From Halobacteriales archaeon (GTDB lineage Archaea; Halobacteriota; Halobacteria; Halobacteriales; SKSH01): a stretch of 10,296 nt of DNA. Under the pieces are notes generated by a model that was given only the letters and a program-made list of their open reading frames with translations, was not told the origin of the DNA and did not search any database. This document shows positions 5,713 to 10,296 of the stretch, piece after piece. The stretch is from assembly GCA_007118075.1 (NCBI GenBank), contig SKSH01000123.1, positions 1 to 10,296 on the forward strand, in the 5' to 3' direction. The translations under genes were made by a program, and so were the position numbers. How positions within the stretch are numbered: position 1 is the first letter of the stretch; each line of letters begins with the position of its first letter.

Positions 5713-7782
5713 TCACCGGATCCGTAGGAACTTCTTCTGGCGCTCGGGCTCACCACGTCGTGGGGTGATGATGATAAACGACTCTGGGGGCATCCGACTG
5801 AAGAGATGGGGGAGGTTTCGGAGTTGGCTGTGCCAACCAGTCGTACCTTCCAGGGGTTTGAGCGCGACTAAGAGATCTCCCTGTCCGGTCTCGCTCAATG
5901 CAGACTTGAAAGCCGGCCAACCGCTACATTGTTTGATCTCGAATGGCATCTCTGGCTCGGTCATGCTGATTAACCGGTCGAAGTGTTCTTTAGTGCCACC
6001 GAGTGTCCAGACCTCAAGTTCAACGCCAATATTGTCCGTCAGTCGCTTGGCCAGGAACACCCCCTCAAAGAATCCCTCGTTGTGGTCGATACCGGGTGGG
6101 AGGACGAGGATAACGCGATCGACGGTATTGATCGGCCGACCGAGACGAGAGACGAGTACCGGATCTGAACACCGTCGTCGTACCTGGTCGATCACTGTAC
6201 CGAACACCCTGCCTCCGATCGACTGTTTGGCATCCCAACCCATGAGCACGAGATCTGATCGAGTCTCGGTGTTCGCGGTGATGATTGCAGATGGAACGTT
6301 GCGGTTGACCCTCGTCTGCACCTCCACCTCGATCTCAGCAGCACTCCCTAACTCACCAGTCTCTTCGAGGTCGGCCTCGGCTTGAGCCAGTTCATTATCG
6401 CTCGCCGTTGGTGAGAGCACACGAAGCAGGTGTATGGGGGTCGTTGATGGGGAATCCTTGAAGGCGAACGCAAGCTCCACAAGCCGACGTTGGTACTCCG
6501 AGTAATGGGATAAGGGGAGCAAGATCGACGGATCGAACGGTTCCCGGTCGAGTTCACCAATCTCCTGACTCTGGGCCAATCTCGATCCGAACTGTCGAGT
6601 CATGAATGGGCTCAAGATTGCTGAAATGAGTACCATCAACACCACGGCGTTGAGCACGATCTCATCGAACAGGCCCTGTTCGAAGGCGATGAGGGTGATT
6701 GCCAATGCTGCGGCAGCCTGTCCGATGCTCAATCCGGTCAGAACCCCAAATTCGTGCTTGTTGTAGCCCTGGACGAGCGTGACACCTCCAGCGGCGATAG
6801 CCTTCATCACGATCATCGTCACGATGATGACACCGGCAAACCAGAGCGTCTCGATACCATCGAAGACCACTCCGAGGTCGACACGCATCCCGACATCGAG
6901 GAGGAAGAAGGGGATGAACAAAGCGTTCCCAACGAACTCGATTCGGTTCATCAGCGTTCCGCCGCTGGTGATTTCGCGATTCAATGCCAATCCGACAACG
7001 AATGCACCGAGGATGGCGGCCAAGCCAAGCCCCTCTGCCAGGGTCGCCCCGATGAACACGAGTGTCACCACGAGGAGAAATTCGAAGTAACTCTCCTGGG
7101 TGGTATTCCTGAAGAACCACGTCGAGATCCGAGGTACCACCAACCAGATACCGCCGAAAAGGATGAGGAGGAAAAGCACGATCTGTGCGAAGATGAATAT
7201 CGTGAGGCCCCCGTCGACAGCTGCAAGGACGATCACCAGGATCACGAGTGAAATGGTGTCACTGAACAAAATCCCGCCGAACGCCGACGTGACGGCTTCG
7301 TTCTTTGAAAGTGAGAGCTTGTCGATAATCGGATAGGCCAAGAGGGTATGTGATGAGAAGACTGCTGCAAGAAGGAGTGCTGCCCATACGTTCAAGCCGA
7401 GGACGTAGTAGCTCACGACGGTTCCGGCGCTTAGTGGGATGAAGAAGCTCGCCAACCCGAACATCGCTGCATCCTGCGGTTCGTTGAAGAACTGTTGAAG
7501 ATCGAGCTCGAGACCGACCATGAACAGGAGATAGACCAGACCGACCGCGCCGAGCAGTTGGATTGCATCGGTATGTTCGAGAATTCCGACTCCATCGGGA
7601 CCGATGACAATCCCCATGAGGACGATTCCAACGATCCCAGGCATCCCGAACCGTTCGATGAGGATCGGGGCGATGAGGAACACCGCAAGGGCGAGCCCAA
7701 ACACGGCGACCGGTTCATCGACTGGTAACCAGGAGATTTCGATGAGTAGGACGTGAGCAGCGGACCTGGTGAGATCGAGCAT
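5713..7782 (-). CDS. CPA2/Kef-type cation:proton antiporter with cytoplasmic USP-like tail
   Basis: This encodes 689 residues. Residues 1-400 form a Na+/H+ exchanger-type membrane domain of about 12-13 helices that swaps a monovalent cation (Na+ or K+) for protons. Family marks are GMPGIVGIVLMGIVIGPDGVG (46-66), GLVYLLFMVGLELD (81-94), the crossed-helix region VFSSHTLLAYPIID (141-154), ILFSDTISLVILVI (171-184) and SIGQAAAALAITLIAFEQGLF (352-372). Asp175 is the likely proton-binding Asp; Ser174 stands where DD- or QD-type members have Asp or Gln. Lys327 in the IVMKAIA helix matches the conserved lysine near the ion site. From about 427 to 548 a universal-stress-protein-like domain ends in LMGWDAKQSIGGRVFGTVID (513-532), close to the USP G-x2-G-x9-G pattern. 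A second similar unit may cover 552-673. The tail may bind nucleotide and regulate transport, which is inference. No other start fits better than ATG 7782. Confidence 0.93.
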   Translation of the reverse strand: MLDLTRSAAHVLLIEISWLPVDEPVAVFGLALAVFLIAPILIERFGMPGIVGIVLMGIVIGPDGVGILEHTDAIQLLGAVGLVYLLFMVGLELDLQQFFNEPQDAAMFGLASFFIPLSAGTVVSYYVLGLNVWAALLLAAVFSSHTLLAYPIIDKLSLSKNEAVTSAFGGILFSDTISLVILVIVLAAVDGGLTIFIFAQIVLFLLILFGGIWLVVPRISTWFFRNTTQESYFEFLLVVTLVFIGATLAEGLGLAAILGAFVVGLALNREITSGGTLMNRIEFVGNALFIPFFLLDVGMRVDLGVVFDGIETLWFAGVIIVTMIVMKAIAAGGVTLVQGYNKHEFGVLTGLSIGQAAAALAITLIAFEQGLFDEIVLNAVVLMVLISAILSPFMTRQFGSRLAQSQEIGELDREPFDPSILLPLSHYSEYQRRLVELAFAFKDSPSTTPIHLLRVLSPTASDNELAQAEADLEETGELGSAAEIEVEVQTRVNRNVPSAIITANTETRSDLVLMGWDAKQSIGGRVFGTVIDQVRRRCSDPVLVSRLGRPINTVDRVILVLPPGIDHNEGFFEGVFLAKRLTDNIGVELEVWTLGGTKEHFDRLISMTEPEMPFEIKQCSGWPAFKSALSETGQGDLLVALKPLEGTTGWHSQLRNLPHLFSRMPPESFIIITPRRGEPERQKKFLRIR

Positions 7783-7840
7783 GGTATGCGTAGGTTGTAT
7801 AAGACTGCCGAGTCGATACCTGGAGGTCCTTGCCTGACGC

Positions 7841-7848
7841 TATAAATT
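7841..7848. promoter_or_regulatory. TATA box between the antiporter and aIF1 genes
   Basis: TATAAATT reads AATTTATA on the minus strand. In that direction it predicts a start near 7818 and a leader of about 36 bases for the antiporter at 7782. In the plus direction it would start near 7871, further from the aIF1 ATG than the box at 7893. The antiporter assignment is the better fit. Another TATA-like word on the minus strand, CTTATACA at 7796-7803, lies too close to the ATG. Confidence 0.4.
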
Positions 7849-7892
7849 CGTTCATCCGGGCAACCCTCTGGCCATATCGGGCAACACGGTGG

Positions 7893-7900
7893 ATTTTAAT
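7893..7900 (+). promoter_or_regulatory. TATA box of the aIF1 gene
   Basis: ATTTTAAT is centred about 37 bases before the ATG at 7934, predicting a transcript start near 7922 and a leader of about 12 bases. A start at 7889 would lie upstream of this transcript start, so this box supports 7934. Confidence 0.5.
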
Positions 7901-7933
7901 GCCAGTACCGCGTTTGTTGACAGACTCAAGATA

Positions 7934-8227
7934 ATGGCCGAGGTCTGTCCAACATGTGGTTTACCGGATGATTTGTGCGTCTGCGAAGAGGTTGCGAAAG
8001 AGGAACAGCGGATTAGTATCAGGATTGACGAGCGCCGTTTCGGGAAACAAATGACCATCATCGAGGGATTCGACCGGTCTACGGTCGATATTGATGCCCT
8101 TGCATCGGAGCTGAAATCGACACTCGCGTGTGGCGGGACCGTCGACGATGATCGGATCGAGCTCCAGGGAAACCATCTAGATCGTGTCGAAGTGGAACTT
8201 CAAGAACGAGGATTCACCCTCGATTGA
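7934..8227 (+). CDS. sui1: Translation initiation factor aIF1 (SUI1 homolog)
   Basis: This encodes 97 residues, normal for archaeal SUI1. The factor binds the small ribosomal subunit near the P site and enforces correct start-codon selection. The N-terminal CPTCGLPDDLCVC (5-17) gives four cysteines (5, 8, 15, 17) that could bind zinc, as is usual in haloarchaeal members. The SUI1 fold follows: ISIRIDERRFGKQMTIIEGF (27-46), LKSTLACGGTV (60-70), IELQGNH (75-81) and the closing VEVELQERGF (85-94). The frame is open to an earlier ATG at 7889, but the family N-terminus begins at MAEVCP, and the TATA box at 7893 lies inside that extension. It is divergent from the antiporter and is followed, after 73 bases, by a tiny gene with its own promoter. 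Confidence 0.96.
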   Translation: MAEVCPTCGLPDDLCVCEEVAKEEQRISIRIDERRFGKQMTIIEGFDRSTVDIDALASELKSTLACGGTVDDDRIELQGNHLDRVEVELQERGFTLD

Positions 8228-8270
8228 GTCGCCCTAGTTGTCGACGCTGATACGCCACACGAGCCTCGCC

Positions 8271-8278
8271 CTTATTTG
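8271..8278 (+). promoter_or_regulatory. TATA-like box of the 50-residue protein gene
   Basis: CTTATTTG is centred about 26 bases before the ATG at 8301, predicting a leaderless transcript. It supports the short start at 8301 over the longer open frame that begins at 8238. Confidence 0.6.
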
Positions 8279-8300
8279 CGTGTGCCTCGAACAAATCAAC

Positions 8301-8453
8301 ATGCCAACAATTGAAGTCGGGGAGGAGACGATTCGAAAGCTCGATAATCTCAAGATCGAAGATGAGAGCTACGATGAGATCATCAACGAACTCATCGGTA
8401 TCTATCGTGCGAGCGAGATGAGCCTCGCCTTCGGTGGCGAGGAGAACATCTGA
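8301..8453 (+). CDS. Small VapB-like / DUF7557-like protein
   Basis: This encodes 50 residues. The opening PTIEVGEETIRKLDNLKIED and the following ESYDEIINELIGIY (22-35) closely follow the pattern of VapB-type antitoxins, where a short DNA-binding strand and helix precede an ESxDEVI helix. I recall the haloarchaeal version as DUF7557. In VapBC systems the partner is a PIN-domain ribonuclease encoded immediately downstream on the same strand. Here no such gene follows. Instead a convergent 58-residue gene ends 3 bases away. The protein may be an orphan antitoxin-like regulator, or one whose partner lies elsewhere. The start at 8301 is backed by the TATA-like box at 8271. Confidence 0.8.
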   Translation: MPTIEVGEETIRKLDNLKIEDESYDEIINELIGIYRASEMSLAFGGEENI

Positions 8454-8456
8454 TCT

Positions 8457-8633
8457 TCACAGGATAGATCGATCTTCCGCGCGTTCGACCTCATCGTTGA
8501 TGACCGCGATGAGGTTCTCGTAGGGGATGAACGCCAACAACTCCTCATCCTTGGTGAAAAGCTCCACGCCGTGATCGCTACGCTCGAATCTGGCACTGGT
8601 GAGGTTCCCGTCGGGTAGGATGGCTCGATACAT
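8457..8633 (-). CDS. 58-residue protein, function unknown
   Basis: The sequence begins MYRAILPDGNLTSARFERSD and ends in EDRSIL. I cannot name the family with certainty, though it looks like a conserved haloarchaeal small protein. Evidence that it is real: the composition is acidic like its neighbours, and the hydrophobic/charged alternation of a small beta-rich domain is regular (VELFTKDEELLAFIPYENLIAVI, about 23-45, read in two parts: VELFTKDEELL and AFIPYENLIAVI). The gene also fills exactly the space between the Nmad3-like gene, 26 bases upstream, and the convergent gene ending at 8453. A GATAAAC box at 8664-8670 on the minus strand could start a transcript near 8641. Another frame on the same strand is longer (8402-8644), but it is Ser/Arg-rich and unlike a haloarchaeal protein. 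Confidence 0.72.
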   Translation of the reverse strand: MYRAILPDGNLTSARFERSDHGVELFTKDEELLAFIPYENLIAVINDEVERAEDRSIL

Positions 8634-8659
8634 GGATCAACCATCGACCGCTGTCCGTA

Positions 8660-9445
8660 TCAGCGTTTATCGTGCTCGATCGTACCAGTACTGTCGACGA
8701 TAGCGGCGGGTGATATCTCACCACGGTCTATCGCAAGCCGCATTTGTTTTGTCGCGGCCTCATCGAACCGGAGCACTCGTCGCAACCATGGGCCACGACC
8801 TGAATCACCCGCAAGCTCAGTTACGATCTCGTTCGCCTTGCTACCTACCTCCGATGTACTCAGTGGGATCGGTGGTACGAGCAACCCCGATGCGTCATCG
8901 TCTCCGAGCAAAACCACCGCAGCATCGGGGTTTGATCGACGAAAATGAGCGTTCCGTTCACATCGCTGCACGATTGCGTCGGGATAGCTCCCGAGTTTGG
9001 CTGGGTCTATCGGATCGACTGCAAGACGGAACTGGCCGATGATGAACGCGCCCCATTCAGGTGGTGACCAACACGGCCCACCATCAACCGGCTCGAGGCT
9101 TGCATAGAACCACACGAAATCACCCGCATTCAATTTCGAGAGTGGTACAGCTTTCACCGCATGTTCGTCCCCATAGGTATGCGTATCACAGCCGAGGTGT
9201 CCAGCGAAGCTCGGATCGAGATGGACGGGAGTCTCTTGTAATCCGGAAGGCACATCCAGTCCGAGAGATCCGTAGGTGGGAACCGGTTCGTTTGTCGATG
9301 CTCGCTCTGGAATGGGTAGATATTCGAAGGAGCTATCAGGCCACAGCCGTCCACGGATCCCTGGAAGCGTACTGTTCGCCCCGACATTGATGGCGATCGC
9401 TCGAGGAGATAGATCAGTGTCAGACCTTGGTGACGCAGTTACCAC
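8660..9445 (-). CDS. Nmad3-like protein (putative nucleotide modification associated)
   Basis: This encodes 261 residues from the chosen GTG start. The features resemble Nmad3, a family proposed from genome context to act with DNA-base-modifying systems. An N-terminal strand leads into RGRLWPDSSFEYLPIPE (31-47), matching the 'lPDG...LPIP' block of the family. The central HLDP (75-78) matches the conserved HLDPD. FVWFYASLEP (110-119) and FIIGQF (134-139) match the 'GDLFLFFG...vfGYl' strands, and RNAHFRRSNPDAAVVLLGDD (164-183) resembles the HxH...N region. GRGPWLRRVLRFDEAATKQM (216-235) closes the domain. The biochemical activity is unproven. The start is a problem: no ATG precedes the domain closely. 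GTG 9445 overlaps the upstream gene by 26 bases; GTG 9484 and ATG 9517 would overlap more. It sits in a minus-strand cluster with a zinc-ribbon membrane protein. Family assignment is moderate; the gene itself is well supported. Confidence 0.8.
   Translation of the reverse strand: MVTASPRSDTDLSPRAIAINVGANSTLPGIRGRLWPDSSFEYLPIPERASTNEPVPTYGSLGLDVPSGLQETPVHLDPSFAGHLGCDTHTYGDEHAVKAVPLSKLNAGDFVWFYASLEPVDGGPCWSPPEWGAFIIGQFRLAVDPIDPAKLGSYPDAIVQRCERNAHFRRSNPDAAVVLLGDDDASGLLVPPIPLSTSEVGSKANEIVTELAGDSGRGPWLRRVLRFDEAATKQMRLAIDRGEISPAAIVDSTGTIEHDKR
8664..8670 (-). promoter_or_regulatory. Possible TATA box for the 58-residue gene
   Basis: GATAAAC on the minus strand is centred about 34 bases before the ATG at 8633. 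It overlaps the 3' end of the preceding gene, so the small gene could be transcribed alone as well as with its operon. Confidence 0.35.
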
Positions 9446-9698
9446 AGTAAGTGAAGGTGGGATCCCAGGGATTCTCGAACCCACATTCCCGACAGGTCGC
9501 GATGGTTTGGTCCCCATCAATCCGCTTTATCGGTCCCTGTTGTTGGCCGGTTGTCCCCGAATGTCGTTCACCCGACTCCCCTGCAACGTTCGGATAGACG
9601 GAGTCAGTTCGTTGCCCTGATCGTAGATAATACCAGAAGAAAGCGAGCTGGAGCACAGCCGCAAATGCGATGATGACGAAGATGACGCTCCAGTCCAT
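9420..9698 (-). CDS. Membrane-anchored zinc-ribbon protein (DUF7577-like)
   Basis: This encodes 92 residues. One transmembrane helix spans about 4-26 (SVIFVIIAFAAVLQLAFFWY at its core). A polar linker (27-65) is rich in Gly, Ser and Gln. The C-terminus is a zinc ribbon with CREC (69-72) and CGNC (85-88) at the proper spacing. The anchor is at the N-terminus with few charges before it, and RSGQR follows the helix, so the ribbon is probably cytoplasmic. I recall similar haloarchaeal zinc-ribbon proteins as DUF7577. Its job is unknown; such proteins may recruit partners to the membrane. The start is fixed by a good Shine-Dalgarno site (GAGGAG, 9705-9710). It lies 41 bases after the acyltransferase gene and overlaps the Nmad3-like gene, so translational coupling of the two is likely. 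Confidence 0.85.
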   Translation of the reverse strand: MDWSVIFVIIAFAAVLQLAFFWYYLRSGQRTDSVYPNVAGESGERHSGTTGQQQGPIKRIDGDQTIATCRECGFENPWDPTFTYCGNCVTKV

Positions 9699-9704
9699 AG
9701 CACA

Positions 9705-9710
9705 CTCCTC
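9705..9710 (-). promoter_or_regulatory. Shine-Dalgarno site of the zinc-ribbon gene
   Basis: On the minus strand GAGGAG lies 6 bases before the ATG at 9698. No convincing TATA box is present in the 41-base gap behind the acyltransferase gene. This points to an internal cistron of one transcript, unlike the leaderless genes elsewhere in the window. Confidence 0.55.
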
Positions 9711-9739
9711 TACGGTGTGGACTTACTTGGGTCTTGATG

Positions 9740-10296
9740 TTACCCGTTCGGTGGTTCGAGCGATCGTCCAAACTCATCATAGACCTCGATGTCGTCTGGA
9801 ATTGCCCGCTCGATCAACCGCTTGGATCGATTCGACGGGTGTTCCTCATCGGGATCTTTGGCGACGCTCTCCCAACCCGGCTTGATTCTGACCGTCCGAG
9901 CTGGTGCACCGACTACGACATGGTGTGCTGGTACATCTTGCTGGACGATCGCACGAGCACCAACGACTGCGTTCTCCCCGATTCGAACCCCTGCTCTGAC
10001 CATGGCATCGTAGGTGACCCTGGCATCGTCCTCGATGACGGTATGATAGTTCGTCACTTCGGTCTGATCCACGATATCGTGGTCGTGTGAGTAGATGTGA
10101 GCACCCTCACTGATACTCACGCGGTCACCGATGGTGAGCTGTCCTCGATCGTCAAGGTGTACACCATCATGGATGACCGTCTTGTCACCAACGGTGATGT
10201 TGTGTCCGTAGCTCATCGTGACGTCGTTGAAAATCCGTAGGTTGTCACCAGCATCCTCAAACAGTAGCTGGGCAAGCATCTCTCTGAACGGCAATC
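9740..10296 (-). CDS. Hexapeptide-repeat (left-handed beta helix) acyltransferase, N-terminus cut off by window edge
   Basis: About 185 residues are visible and the frame runs open off the right edge. The only initiators near the edge are TTG 10294 and ATG 10279, and haloarchaeal relatives usually have a longer N-terminal part, so I treat this as 5'-partial. Counting from TTG 10294, the left-handed beta-helix coils run from about 31 to 135: ITVGDKTVIHDGVHLDD, LTIGDRVSISEGAHIYSHDHD, TVIEDDARVTYDAMVRAGVR, IGENAVVGARAIVQQDV and VVVGAPARTVRIKPG. The layout and the H-D-H stretch (70-72) resemble maltose/galactoside O-acetyltransferases, which move an acetyl group from acetyl-CoA to a sugar or similar hydroxyl. 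The acceptor is unknown. A charged tail (145-184) follows. Surface glycan or lipid-sugar modification is plausible but is inference. It heads the minus-strand cluster in this window. Confidence 0.92.
   Translation of the reverse strand, partial: LPFREMLAQLLFEDAGDNLRIFNDVTMSYGHNITVGDKTVIHDGVHLDDRGQLTIGDRVSISEGAHIYSHDHDIVDQTEVTNYHTVIEDDARVTYDAMVRAGVRIGENAVVGARAIVQQDVPAHHVVVGAPARTVRIKPGWESVAKDPDEEHPSNRSKRLIERAIPDDIEVYDEFGRSLEPPNG

Noticed and set aside
5669..6385. A 238-codon plus-strand frame across the antiporter's 3' part
   Set aside because: Ser/Arg-rich translation antisense to the USP-like domain, overlapping the end of the small membrane gene; no domain.
6754..7251. A 165-codon, very acidic frame on the plus strand inside the antiporter gene
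   Set aside because: It is antisense to highly conserved membrane-helix codons; the Asp/Glu/His richness is what the complement of such codons gives. No family features.
8402..8644. An 80-codon minus-strand frame
   Set aside because: Ser/Arg-rich and overlapping the VapB-like gene; the frame at 8457-8633 has the better composition and fit.
1..10296. Frequent GATCGA/CGATCG words as possible repeats or sites
   Set aside because: They are scattered through coding regions of every gene without regular spacing, so they look like genome-wide word and codon preference. No CRISPR-like spacing was seen.

Overview
The window looks like chromosomal DNA of a haloarchaeon (class Halobacteria). The evidence is: archaeal TATA-like boxes about 26-30 bases upstream of start codons with almost no leader (leaderless transcripts), strongly acidic soluble proteins, an archaeal aIF1/SUI1 factor with an N-terminal Cys cluster, two intron-less tRNAs lacking an encoded CCA end, and several small proteins of haloarchaeal type. 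Base composition is moderate in GC. The genus cannot be told from this stretch.

Left part (1-3011): tRNA-Thr(GGU) on the minus strand, then a minus-strand gene for a helical protein of unknown function that faintly resembles polyprenyl synthetases. Divergent from it is a plus-strand pair, an SRPBCC-fold protein followed by a short crotonase (enoyl-CoA hydratase/isomerase) family protein. That pair runs head-on into nadE, the NAD+ synthetase, and the two convergent genes overlap by 12 bases inside a small palindrome. tRNA-Gly(CCC) follows on the plus strand.

Middle part (3012-5700): a spacer with several small dyads and an AT-rich promoter, a small two-helix membrane protein, a winged-helix regulator with two four-cysteine zinc-ribbon-like modules, a beta-class carbonic anhydrase, and a small four-helix membrane protein. 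All are on the plus strand, and each has its own likely promoter.

Right part (5713-10296): a large CPA2/Kef-type cation:proton antiporter with a cytoplasmic USP-like tail on the minus strand. Then come aIF1/SUI1 and a 50-residue VapB-like/DUF7557-like protein on the plus strand. A minus-strand cluster follows, read from the right edge leftward: a hexapeptide-repeat acyltransferase (cut by the window edge), a membrane-anchored zinc-ribbon protein, a protein resembling the Nmad3 'nucleotide modification associated' family, and a 58-residue protein easily missed because of its size.

Most of the window is ordinary core chromosome. The parts most worth a second look are the Nmad3-like gene and its small neighbours (8457-9698), the divergent cluster of polyprenyl-synthetase-like, SRPBCC and crotonase genes (133-2069), and the perfect inverted repeats that overlap the start codons at 3645 and 5353. 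I see no CRISPR array, insertion sequence or clear mobile element.
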